DNA of 64,000 nt, from positions 1-64,000 of the forward strand of contig CAIOLO010000044.1 of assembly GCA_903859155.1 (NCBI GenBank), given 5' to 3'. Below the pieces are notes generated by a model that did no database searches, was not told where the DNA came from, and was given only the letters and a program-made list of their open reading frames with translations. A program made the translations under genes and the position numbers. Shown here one piece after another: positions 35,264 to 43,914 of the stretch. Each line of letters begins with the position of its first letter. Positions within the stretch are counted from its first letter, which is position 1. Source of the stretch: an uncultured beta proteobacterium (GTDB lineage: Bacteria; Pseudomonadota; Gammaproteobacteria; Burkholderiales; SG8-39).

Positions 35264-36558
35264 CCGATCCCCGGCTCTGGCTGATTTACTTCGCGATTCT
35301 GAGCGTACTGCTGTGGATTTACCTCAGTCGCCGCCGCCGGCGCGAGGCAGAAGCGCTGGCTACTCTGCGCCAGTCCCAGGAAACAGGGTTGACCGAACCC
35401 TTGAGCCTGCACCCGGTGGTCGACCCGAACATCTGCATGGGTTCGGGCGCATGCACCAGGGCCTGCCCCGAAGAGGTTCTCGGAATCGTCAAGGGCAAGG
35501 CGCACCTCATCAACCCCACGGTGTGCATCGGCCATGGCGCTTGCGCGGTCGCCTGTCCGGTGGAGGCGATCAAGCTGGTGTTCGGCACCGAGCGCAGGGG
35601 CGTCGACATCCCCTACGTCGACCCGACCTTCGAGACCAATGTGCCGGGCATTTTCATCGCCGGGGAACTGGGCGGCATGGGCCTGATCCGCAAGGCGGCC
35701 GAACAGGGGCTACAGGCAACCGCATCGATCGCGCGTCGCCATGCCGAAGCCGACCAGCTTGACGTGGTCATCGTTGGCGCGGGACCAGCGGGAATTTCGG
35801 CTTCACTGGCGGCGATGGAGAAAAAGTTGCGGTTCGTTACACTGGAGCAGGAAGACTCGCTCGGGGGCACCGTCTACCATTATCCCCGCAACAAGATCGT
35901 GATGACCCAACCGGTGTCGCTGCCACTGGTGGGCAAGGTTAAAATGGGAGAGATTTCCAAGGAATCACTACTGGAATTCTGGCAGTCCGTGGTCGAGCGC
36001 ACCGGCCTTCCCATCTCGTTTGACCAGCGCGTCGAAAAAATCACCGCGGTCGATCGCGGCTTCGTCGTGACTGCGAGCAAAAAGGAGTATCACTGCCGAT
36101 CGGTGCTTCTTGCCATCGGACGGCGCGGTACGCCCCGCAAACTCGGCGTCCCCGGTGAGGAGTTGCCCAAGGTCGTCTATCGCCTGGTCGATCCCGAACA
36201 GTACCGGGGAAAGCACGTGCTGGTGGTGGGGGGTGGGGACAGCGCCATCGAAGCGGCGGTTGCGGTAGCCGCCGAACCCGACACCACAGTAACCCTGTCC
36301 TATCGCGGCGAGGCCTTCGGCCGCGTCAAGGTCAAAAACCGGGAGCGCATGGGCGAAGCCGAGCAGGCCGGCAGATTGTCGGTGCTGCTGCGCTCGTCGG
36401 TGACCCGCATCGACGAACGACAGGCTGACATCGAACAGGACGAAAAATCAATCACGCTCGATAACGACTCGGTCGTCGTCTGCGCCGGCGGCATCCTGCC
36501 CACGCCCATGCTCAAGGCAATCGGCATTCGCGTGGAAACCAAGTTCGGCAGCGCCTAG
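35260..36558 (+). CDS. Membrane-anchored ferredoxin/flavin oxidoreductase
   Basis: A 432-residue protein. One N-terminal helix (6-22) is followed by RRRRR, placing the rest in the cytoplasm. A ferredoxin-like part has C59-x5-C65-x3-C69-P and C89-x5-C95-x3-C99-P. A thioredoxin-reductase-like FAD/NAD(P) part follows, with GAGPAGIS and VVGGGDSAIEAA but no redox CxxC. Each ferredoxin motif lacks the usual second Cys (Ser62 and His92 instead). The start at 35260 is fixed by a four-base overlap (ATGA) with the cytochrome gene. It may move electrons between NAD(P)H or ferredoxin and the b-type cytochrome. A longer upstream reading overlaps the cytochrome gene and is not real. Confidence 0.85.
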   Translation: MTDPRLWLIYFAILSVLLWIYLSRRRRREAEALATLRQSQETGLTEPLSLHPVVDPNICMGSGACTRACPEEVLGIVKGKAHLINPTVCIGHGACAVACPVEAIKLVFGTERRGVDIPYVDPTFETNVPGIFIAGELGGMGLIRKAAEQGLQATASIARRHAEADQLDVVIVGAGPAGISASLAAMEKKLRFVTLEQEDSLGGTVYHYPRNKIVMTQPVSLPLVGKVKMGEISKESLLEFWQSVVERTGLPISFDQRVEKITAVDRGFVVTASKKEYHCRSVLLAIGRRGTPRKLGVPGEELPKVVYRLVDPEQYRGKHVLVVGGGDSAIEAAVAVAAEPDTTVTLSYRGEAFGRVKVKNRERMGEAEQAGRLSVLLRSSVTRIDERQADIEQDEKSITLDNDSVVVCAGGILPTPMLKAIGIRVETKFGSA

Positions 36559-36742
36559 GCTGGCGTCGCCGCTTCGGCCTGCCCACCACCCGGGCGGGTT
36601 CATGCGATCATCCGCGCTGTCCTGCAAAGCCTCCGCCAGGCATCCGCCGCAGCCGTGGTTCAGACTGGGCAGGTCAGAACCCAGCGCCCCTGCGAAGCGG
36701 ATCTCCCGGACGGACATACCGAAACAGCATGAAAGCACAACC

Positions 36743-38137
36743 ATGAAAGACCCTTACGCCTGCGACGTCCTGGTGATCGGCGGCGGCAATGCGGCGCTAT
36801 GCGCCGCCATCACCGCCGCCGAGGCCGGCGCCAAAGTGACTTTGCTCGAATGCGCGCCGCGCCACTATCGCGGCGGCAACAGCCGCCACACGCGCAATAT
36901 CCGCACCATGCACCGCGCGCCGATGCATCCGCTCATCGAAGCCTATCCGGAGGAGGAGTATTACCAGGATCTGCTCAAGATCACCGGCGGCAACACCAAC
37001 GAGGAACTCGCGCGCCACGTCATCCGCACCTCGGAGCCGGCCATTGCCTGGATGCGCGCCCACGGCGTGCGCTTCCAGCCATCGCTCGGCGGCACGCTGC
37101 ACCTGGGGCGCACCAACGCCTTCTTTCTCGGCGGCGGCAAGGCCCTGGTCAACTGCTACTTTCACGCGGCGGAATTGCTCGGGGTAAAAGTGCTCTATGA
37201 AGCCGAGGCCGTCGACCTGGAGGTGAAAAACAACCGCTTTACTTCCGCCATCGTCAGAAAAGACGGCGCGGAAATGCGCATCGGCGCGCGCGCGGTCGTG
37301 GTGGCCGCAGGAGGCTTCGAATCCAATCTGGAATGGCTCGAGGACGCCTGGGGACCTGCGGCCAAAAACTTCCTGATCCGCGGCACGCCCTACAACATGG
37401 GCAAGATGCTGCGCGTGCTGCACCAACGCGGCGCCGAGGCAATTGGCGACCCGAAGCAATGCCACGCCGCGGCCATCGACGCGCGCGCCCCCAAGTTCGA
37501 CGGCGGCATCGTATCGCGCGTCGACTGCGTGTCCCTCGGTGTGGTGCTCAACCGCGACGGCCTGCGCTTCTACGACGAGGGCGAGGACTTCTGGCCCAAG
37601 CGCTATGCCATCTGGGGCCGCCTGATCGCCATGCAGCCGGATCAGATCGGCTACTGCATCATCGACCGCAAACCGATCGGACGCTTCATGCCGCCGGTAT
37701 TCCCCGGCTTCAAGGCGAACACCATCGCGGAACTGGCGCAGAAACTGGGACTGCCTGTCGATATCGTCGTAAAGACCATCGCCGACTACAACGCTGCTGT
37801 CGTCCCGGGCCAGTTCGACCACACCATCATGGACAACTGCCACACCCGGGGACTGGCGCCGGAAAAAACGCATTGGGCCCTGAAAATCGATGCGCCGCCG
37901 TATTACGGTTATCCGCTTCGACCCGGCATCACCTTCACCTACCTCGGGGTCGACGTCACCCCCCGCGCACAGATAAAAATGAAAAGCGGCGATGTCGCCG
38001 AAAACATGTTCGCCGCCGGAGAAATCATGGCAGGCAATATCCTCTCCAAGGGCTATCTCGCCGGCATCGGCATCACCATCGGCACCGTGTTCGGGCGCAT
38101 CGCCGGAGAGGAGGCAGCGCGTCATGTCAAAGCCTGA
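36743..38137 (+). CDS. tcuA: FAD-dependent tricarballylate dehydrogenase-like protein TcuA
   Basis: A 464-residue flavoprotein of the succinate dehydrogenase/fumarate reductase superfamily, closest in look to TcuA, which oxidises tricarballylate to cis-aconitate. FAD-binding elements are DVLVIGGGNAALCAAITAAEAG and the C-terminal AGEIMAGNILSKGYLAGIG. RGGNSRHTRNIR marks the subgroup. It overlaps tcuB by 14 bases, so the two work together, TcuB reoxidising the flavin. The start at 36743 is at the FAD strand. A tricarboxylate-type substrate would fit the many Bug receptors, but no tcuC transporter is present. Confidence 0.85.
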   Translation: MKDPYACDVLVIGGGNAALCAAITAAEAGAKVTLLECAPRHYRGGNSRHTRNIRTMHRAPMHPLIEAYPEEEYYQDLLKITGGNTNEELARHVIRTSEPAIAWMRAHGVRFQPSLGGTLHLGRTNAFFLGGGKALVNCYFHAAELLGVKVLYEAEAVDLEVKNNRFTSAIVRKDGAEMRIGARAVVVAAGGFESNLEWLEDAWGPAAKNFLIRGTPYNMGKMLRVLHQRGAEAIGDPKQCHAAAIDARAPKFDGGIVSRVDCVSLGVVLNRDGLRFYDEGEDFWPKRYAIWGRLIAMQPDQIGYCIIDRKPIGRFMPPVFPGFKANTIAELAQKLGLPVDIVVKTIADYNAAVVPGQFDHTIMDNCHTRGLAPEKTHWALKIDAPPYYGYPLRPGITFTYLGVDVTPRAQIKMKSGDVAENMFAAGEIMAGNILSKGYLAGIGITIGTVFGRIAGEEAARHVKA

Positions 38138-39281
38138 TCAGTTTGTCCTGCGCTTGCCCGCCGACACTCAGGCACTGATGGCCGAAGGGGCGCGGCAGAT
38201 GGGTATCTGCAATTCCTGCCGCTATTGCGAAGGCTATTGCGCGGTATTTCCTGCCATGGAGCGGCGCCTGGAATTTCACGGTACCGACCTCAATTACCTG
38301 GCCAACCTGTGCCACAGCTGCGGCGAATGCTATTACGCATGCCAGTATTCGCCGCCGCACGAATTCGCCATCCATATACCGCAGCTGCTGGGCGCAATCC
38401 GCGCGAAGACCTACCGGCAGTACGCCTGGCCGGCGCCGCTGGCGAACCTGTTCGACAGCAATGGCCTGTTTGTCGCGGTCGCATTGATGGCGGGTATTGC
38501 GGCAATCCTGTTGCTGGCAACGCTATTCGCCGGCAATGGCGCTGCGCTCGCCGAAGCGCGACCGGACGGCAGTTTTTACGCCGTCATTCCGCATACCGCG
38601 ATGGCGGGCGTGTTTGGCCTGGTGGGACTTTTCGTGCTGGTCGCGCTGCTGGCCGGATTCATGAAATTCTGGCGCGATGCGGGCGAGAACCTGGCCGAGT
38701 TCACACGGCCGTTCGCGCTTGCCGAGACCCTGAAAGACATTGCCACGCTCAAGTATCTGGATGGCGACAGCCAGGTTGGCTGCACCTATCCGGGCGAGCA
38801 GCCCTCGCAGGCACGACGCTGGTTCCACCACCTGACCTTCTATGGCTTTCTGCTGTGCTTCGCAGCGACCCTCGTCGGAACCCTCTACCACTATGGATTC
38901 GGTTGGCAGGCGCCCTATGGTTTCTACAGCCTGCCGGTGCTGCTTGGCACGCTCGGCGGCATCGGCCTGGCGATAGGGCCTGCCGGACTTTGGTGGCTCA
39001 AAGTCCGGCAGGATCCCCTCACCGCCAGTCCGGAACAGGCGGGAATGGACATCGCTTTCATCGCGCTGCTGATCCTCACCAGCCTGTCGGGCCTGGCCCT
39101 GCTTGCGGGGCGTGAATCACAGTGGATGGGTTCGCTGCTGATTCTCCATCTGGGAGCGGTGATGGCGCTGTTCATCAGCCTGCCTTACGGCAAGTTCGTG
39201 CATGGCATCTACCGGGGCGCTGCGCTGGTCAAGTACGCGCTGGAGCGGCGCCGCCCCGGCCTTGATCTCGGGGGAGATTGA
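38124..39281 (+). CDS. tcuB: TcuB-like Fe-S/membrane electron-transfer protein
   Basis: A 385-residue partner of TcuA that passes electrons from the reduced flavin to the membrane. Two Cys clusters lie near the N-terminus: ICNSCRYCEGYCAVFP and LCHSCGECYYACQYSPPHEF, fitting two [4Fe-4S] centres. About six membrane helices follow, from residue 110 onwards, with His residues (for example in RRWFHHLTFYGF and YHYGF) that may bind heme. The start is inside the end of tcuA (14-base overlap). No terminator is obvious after the stop. Confidence 0.85.
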   Translation: MSKPDQFVLRLPADTQALMAEGARQMGICNSCRYCEGYCAVFPAMERRLEFHGTDLNYLANLCHSCGECYYACQYSPPHEFAIHIPQLLGAIRAKTYRQYAWPAPLANLFDSNGLFVAVALMAGIAAILLLATLFAGNGAALAEARPDGSFYAVIPHTAMAGVFGLVGLFVLVALLAGFMKFWRDAGENLAEFTRPFALAETLKDIATLKYLDGDSQVGCTYPGEQPSQARRWFHHLTFYGFLLCFAATLVGTLYHYGFGWQAPYGFYSLPVLLGTLGGIGLAIGPAGLWWLKVRQDPLTASPEQAGMDIAFIALLILTSLSGLALLAGRESQWMGSLLILHLGAVMALFISLPYGKFVHGIYRGAALVKYALERRRPGLDLGGD

Positions 39282-39340
39282 ACGCGGACGAAAAGCGGAT
39301 CCCGAGATCGCGAGCCCTGGCGAAGTGGGAAACGCCGACC

Positions 39341-40192
39341 CTAATGAATCGTGGCGGGAAGCGGCAACGCGGCCATATGCCCCGTCAAACCATCAACGGA
39401 GCGCCTCAATTCGAGCATCCATTCCGCATCATCGGGCGAGCGCAGCTTCGCATAGGCAAAACCGGCCGCAACCTCGCGCGGGTCGACGCCGGAGGAGGCG
39501 AGAAGATTCAGGGCGATTTTGTCGGCTTCGTCCAGCTGCCGCGGGCGATACGAGGCAATAAGCACTTTGGAACTGGCGAAGGACGCCGCCGTCACCGATG
39601 CCGAAGCGAGGGCCGTGGTCACGCCGGAATAGACGGTTGCCAGATACTTGACCACGGATGCCACCGGGGCCAGCACCGTCGCCACCAGTGAAACCACCAG
39701 GCTGGTGGCGGTGTCTTCCTCATGGTGTTGCGACACCACATGGCCGATTTCCCGCGCCAGCACGAAAGAGAGCGCCTCATCGGTGCGCGCGATCGCGCTC
39801 ACCGGCCGCAACACGACCACCAGGCCGCCCGCAGTGGAGGCCGTGCCGGGTTCCGCCTTGTCGACCACGCTGAATTCGAAGAACGGCACGCGCTCCACCA
39901 GCTCGGGATATTTCTGATAGGCAATCGCGGCAAGCTGCATGCCAATCCGCGTTACCCGCTCATCGAACTGGGCGCTTTCCATGCAACCGCTCCGGTCGCA
40001 GGCTTCGCGCAACTCAAGCCGGGTTGCCAGCTTCAGGGTCAGATTTACCTGGGTATAGGCGTCGCTAAGCGATGTCGGCGCCGCGAGCATTGCACGCTCG
40101 CTGTGCGGATTGGTGGTGCATGCCGCCAAAAAGGTGCATGCCGCCAGAAGGACGGGAAACCTGCCGATGCGTCGAATGGTGTTCAATGTCAT
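39341..40192 (-). CDS. M48-family protease-like lipoprotein with altered zinc site
   Basis: A 283-residue lipoprotein (signal ending FLAAC, Cys25) with an M48 peptidase fold. The zinc helix reads AREIGHVVSQHHEED, so the first His of HEXXH is Arg147, while Glu148 and His151 are kept. The downstream Glu (Glu222 in LDEADKIAL) is also present. Loss of a zinc ligand predicts little or no normal peptidase activity, unless another His substitutes (His156 and His157 lie one turn away). A glycine/alanine-rich hydrophobic stretch covers about 165-205. It is convergent with tcuB and appears monocistronic. Confidence 0.8.
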   Translation of the reverse strand: MTLNTIRRIGRFPVLLAACTFLAACTTNPHSERAMLAAPTSLSDAYTQVNLTLKLATRLELREACDRSGCMESAQFDERVTRIGMQLAAIAYQKYPELVERVPFFEFSVVDKAEPGTASTAGGLVVVLRPVSAIARTDEALSFVLAREIGHVVSQHHEEDTATSLVVSLVATVLAPVASVVKYLATVYSGVTTALASASVTAASFASSKVLIASYRPRQLDEADKIALNLLASSGVDPREVAAGFAYAKLRSPDDAEWMLELRRSVDGLTGHMAALPLPATIH

Positions 40193-40464
40193 GGCATTCA
40201 GACTGTACAGCTAACCCTGTTTAGATGCTAGCCGGTGATAGTAGGCACTTTTGGCACCGCACCAGCGCGAAACAGCACCGGTTTGGCCTCCTGCCCCTGA
40301 AAATCATGCACATATCATGCCAGCCTGGATGCCACAACCTGCCGGGGACTCAAGCCTCCAACCCCTCGCTTCCCGCGGGGCGTGCGGGAAACGCTTAAAC
40401 CTCAGCTTACGGCAGCCTGTACGAAACCCATTCGAAATGTGTTCGCCGGACGATACCAGCGGCC

Positions 40465-41664
40465 TTACCCGGGCTTGCCGTCCAGCCGGGGGCGCATCAG
40501 TACCGGCCAGTAGCGTATCGCATAAAGAATAAACGCTGCGGCCCACAGCAGCGCCGAAACCTGCACGCTAACCGTATGCAGCTCAGAAGATGCGATCCCC
40601 CCGAAGACCCGAATGAATGCCGCGCCTTGTATCAGCAGAAACACCGCAAGCTCGAAGCCGTCTGTTTTCAGGGGCCGCCCGGTATGGCCGCGGGCAGTCC
40701 GCGTCATCATGCCCAGAGTTAATCCGCCAATCGCGCCCACGGTGAGCGCATGCGTGGCATACGATCCGCTTACCAGTTCCAGTGAAGACAGGCCGCGCAG
40801 CACCAGGTACACGACTATCCATGCATAGGCCGCGTGAAGTATCCATACCAGCGGCGCAGCTCGGGTGCGCCACGGCTTCCAGAGAGACAGGCGCGCACCG
40901 TGCAACAACGCGCAGATCAGTGCGATCAAGGCAATGGCTGCCTGCGGCAATTGCAGCAGGTCCGCTGCGAACAACAGTATTACGGCGCCAAGAGCCAATT
41001 TTTCGACCCACACATTGCGCGTTGCATTGGTGCCCGGCACCCCGTTGTTGGTGAACATCGGGATCACGCGGCCGCCCATCACCGTCATGATGAACAGCAC
41101 CACATCCAGCGCCAGCTGCAGGCCCAGCAGCGGCGATATCTCGAAGCGCCCCTGCAACGCCAGGTGCACTGCGAGGATCAGCACGCCCAACAGCGCCAGC
41201 AATCCGATAAAAAAGTAGTTGCGGACATTTCGCGATCGCACCAGCGGAATGGCGATTGCCACGGCGACAGCGACAGGAAAAGCCGCATTTGCCAAGGCTG
41301 CCGTCATGGCGAATGGCGTCAACACCAAAACCCTGCCGCAAACCCAGAGCGCTGCCAGTGCCATCAACGGCACGCCGCTCGGCGTCGAATGGTTCGTCCA
41401 GGTGCGCACGGCGGTCAGCAGAAAACCTGCGATGACCGCAATGGTGTATCCGAACAACATTTCATGGCCGTGCCATGCCGGCCCCTGCAGGTAGGCGTAA
41501 GGAAGGTAGCCGGAAAACTGCGCGGCCCATATCAACACGCTGACGGCACTGAAAAGGCTCGCCAGCAGGTAAAACGGGCGAAAACCCAGATTCCACAGCG
41601 CGCAGCCGGCAGCAGCAGGCGACACCGCTGGCTGTTGTGGTCGAATAGGCGGCGTTTCGCTCAT
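40465..41664 (-). CDS. nnrS: NnrS-family heme membrane protein
   Basis: A 399-residue protein with about twelve membrane helices. The family motif AWHGHEMLFGY at about residues 62-72 is intact and GFRPFYLLA lies near the start. In other Proteobacteria, NnrS proteins bind heme and copper and protect against nitric oxide or nitrosative stress. No nitrite or nitric oxide reductase gene is in this window. Upstream on the same strand lies a Bug receptor gene 88 bases away. The 272-base gap beyond its stop (40193-40464) has only a short TTCCCGC hairpin. Confidence 0.9.
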   Translation of the reverse strand: MSETPPIRPQQPAVSPAAAGCALWNLGFRPFYLLASLFSAVSVLIWAAQFSGYLPYAYLQGPAWHGHEMLFGYTIAVIAGFLLTAVRTWTNHSTPSGVPLMALAALWVCGRVLVLTPFAMTAALANAAFPVAVAVAIAIPLVRSRNVRNYFFIGLLALLGVLILAVHLALQGRFEISPLLGLQLALDVVLFIMTVMGGRVIPMFTNNGVPGTNATRNVWVEKLALGAVILLFAADLLQLPQAAIALIALICALLHGARLSLWKPWRTRAAPLVWILHAAYAWIVVYLVLRGLSSLELVSGSYATHALTVGAIGGLTLGMMTRTARGHTGRPLKTDGFELAVFLLIQGAAFIRVFGGIASSELHTVSVQVSALLWAAAFILYAIRYWPVLMRPRLDGKPG

Positions 41665-41752
41665 AGGATTTCCCGGCAGTACAACGGGTAGCGCGCCTCA
41701 CAGCGCCGCTGGCAAAGGGTAGTTTGCGCCCCTATTCGCCCTCGCGCCACCA

Positions 41753-42724
41753 CTACTCCGGTTTGATCCCGGTCAGTTTCACCACCCTGGCCACCGACGC
41801 GAGGTCGCGCTTGACCACTTCGCCAAGTTCATCGGACGTGCTGGGCGACACCACCGTGCCCGAGGCTTCGAGCTTCGCGCGCACGGCCGCACTGGTGACG
41901 ATCTTCACCATCTCGGTGTTGAGGCGCTGCACCATGGGTTGCGACATTCCGGCGGGGCCGAAATACGCCGCCCAGGTCGGCGGCGGTTCATAGCCGGGAA
42001 TCTGCTCGGTAACCGTCGGGATGTTGGGATATTTTGCGTAGCGCTTGCCGCTGTTGATGCCGAGAATTCGCACCTTGCCGGATTTCTCGAAGGGCACGAG
42101 CGTGGCGTAGATGGCCCAGCCGATCTGAATCTGTCCGCTCATCATGTCGGTGAGCACGGCCGGCCCCGCCTTGTAGGGCACGTGCACCCAGTCGATGCCG
42201 GTAATCGCCGAAAGTGCCGCCGCCGAAAAATGGTGCGCGCTGCCGATACCGGTGGTGCCGTAGGCGAGCTTGCCCGGATTTCTTTTTGCGTACTCCACCA
42301 TCTCGGCCACGTTGCCGTAGGGCTGCGAGACATCCGATGCGACCAGCAGGATGGATTCGGCGACGCGGGCGATGGGCGTGTAGCCCTTCACCGGATCGAA
42401 GCGTGAATTCACCGACAGGAAACCGTTGGTGACATGCGTGCTTGCCACCGACATCATCAGCGTGTAGCCATCGGGCGCCGCACGCTGCACCACCTCGTGC
42501 GCAATGGAACCTCCGGCGCCGGATTGGGTTTCGACCACCACCGGCTGGCCGAACGCATCGGTGAGGCCCTGCCCCACCAGTCGCGCGACGAGTTCGATTC
42601 CCCCGCCTACGGTGACGATGGTCTTGATCGGTTTCGCCGGATAGCCCTGCGCAAGGGCGGCAACGGGCATGGCGACAACGGCAGCGCACAGCGTGCCACG
42701 CAGCAATCGGTTGGCGAATTTCAT
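41753..42724 (-). CDS. Bug/TctC-family periplasmic solute receptor
   Basis: A 323-residue orphan receptor. The signal peptide ends AALAQ before GYPAKPIKTIVTVGGG; the family's usual acidic or Pro residues in the next loop are replaced by GGGIELVAR. Family marks PDGYTLM, HHFSAAALS and HVPYKAG are present. The start at 42724 matches the signal peptide; codons further upstream are not receptor-like. It is the third gene of a minus-strand unit behind two M24 pita-bread proteins, so its ligand may be their substrate, perhaps an amide or amidino compound. That link is inference. Confidence 0.88.
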   Translation of the reverse strand: MKFANRLLRGTLCAAVVAMPVAALAQGYPAKPIKTIVTVGGGIELVARLVGQGLTDAFGQPVVVETQSGAGGSIAHEVVQRAAPDGYTLMMSVASTHVTNGFLSVNSRFDPVKGYTPIARVAESILLVASDVSQPYGNVAEMVEYAKRNPGKLAYGTTGIGSAHHFSAAALSAITGIDWVHVPYKAGPAVLTDMMSGQIQIGWAIYATLVPFEKSGKVRILGINSGKRYAKYPNIPTVTEQIPGYEPPPTWAAYFGPAGMSQPMVQRLNTEMVKIVTSAAVRAKLEASGTVVSPSTSDELGEVVKRDLASVARVVKLTGIKPE

Positions 42725-42767
42725 TTTTGCGTCCTCGTTATCAGTTCGGCGGCCGCCTGCGAATTGC

Positions 42768-43907
42768 TCAACCGGCCAGGGCATCCTGCGATTCGCACAA
42801 CACCTCCGCCCCCCGGACGGTGATCGCAACCATCGCCGAGGCGATCGCACCGCCCTTGTCGTCGCGCGTGCCCACATGCAATGAATAGACGTTCCCCGCC
42901 AGCATCGGGCTGGCGTCGTCGGCACGCAAAGGGCAGCCTTCGTCGAGCGACAGCCCGACGCGCCGCCCCACCGACTGGGTCAGCACCGGGTGAATCGCCC
43001 GTGTGCCCAGCGCCTGGATCGCCCTGGAGTGCAGATCCTCGCCCACCATGCCCGGCTTCACCGCCGCCTTGAGCGCATCGAGCGCCTTGTCCACCTTGGG
43101 AAAGGCGTCAGGCCCGTTCGATGCGGTGACAAACAGCTCCGACCAGAACCCCTGCACCTTGACCGCGAAATGCGCCACCAGGGCATCACCAGCCGGCTTG
43201 AACTCGCCGCGAAACGGCACCAGCGTGCGGCCCCCGTCCAGGCTCACCAACGTGCGCACATCCTGCGCGGCAAGCGCGCGCGCCACGCGCTCGCCCTCGA
43301 GCACCGCAGCTTCCGGGTTGGCGCCTGAGCGCCAGGCGCGCACCATCGCCGCCGCGGCGGTCTTGACCACCGCACAGGACTCGCGCAGCAGTGACAACTC
43401 GCGCGGCCGCAAGGTGCGCATCGTGCCCTCGAAGCCCTGCGCCGGAGTGAGACGGATGCGCCCTTCTATGCTCTTCACGACCGACTTGAACAGGCGCGGC
43501 TGCATGCGCTCAAAACCGATGGTGCCCACGCCGATGGGCGCATCGCCCTTCAGGCCCGCGATCCAGGGATCAAAGCCTGCCTCCCACTGCCAGCCCGAGA
43601 CCACATCGGTGATCCAGGTCATCAGTTTCATCGCCGGCATGTCGCGCGAACTCATCGACACCAGCAGGCGCGGTTCGCCCTCGCGCGGAATCATCGCAAT
43701 CGTCCAGCGCACCCGCGGCACGAAGTTGGTGTAGTAGGCGAGCGTCGAATGCTCGTCGGCGTCGCCGTAGATGAACATGGCCTTCCAGCTGTTCTTGTCC
43801 ATGGCGTCGTTGAGATCCTTGCCGCGGATCTGGAACTCGTCGCGCGGCAGGCGATCCTGGTCCCAGGTGTAGGCGCCAAGGACTATCGATGGATGTACGG
43901 TTTTCAT
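42768..43907 (-). CDS. Degenerate M24 (pita-bread) family protein
   Basis: A 379-residue protein with the two-domain layout of M24 enzymes (creatinase, Xaa-Pro aminopeptidase). The N-terminal domain includes the YYTNFVPRVRW stretch; the C-terminal domain begins around residue 165. Metal-ligand positions are largely lost: the double Asp region reads AHFAVKVQGFWSEL and the His loop reads SVGRRVGLSLDEG. It starts 7 bases after the other M24 gene on the same strand, suggesting a heteromeric pair in which this subunit is structural or has a metal-free reaction. Confidence 0.75.
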   Translation of the reverse strand: MKTVHPSIVLGAYTWDQDRLPRDEFQIRGKDLNDAMDKNSWKAMFIYGDADEHSTLAYYTNFVPRVRWTIAMIPREGEPRLLVSMSSRDMPAMKLMTWITDVVSGWQWEAGFDPWIAGLKGDAPIGVGTIGFERMQPRLFKSVVKSIEGRIRLTPAQGFEGTMRTLRPRELSLLRESCAVVKTAAAAMVRAWRSGANPEAAVLEGERVARALAAQDVRTLVSLDGGRTLVPFRGEFKPAGDALVAHFAVKVQGFWSELFVTASNGPDAFPKVDKALDALKAAVKPGMVGEDLHSRAIQALGTRAIHPVLTQSVGRRVGLSLDEGCPLRADDASPMLAGNVYSLHVGTRDDKGGAIASAMVAITVRGAEVLCESQDALAG

Positions 43908-43914
43908 AGGCGCC

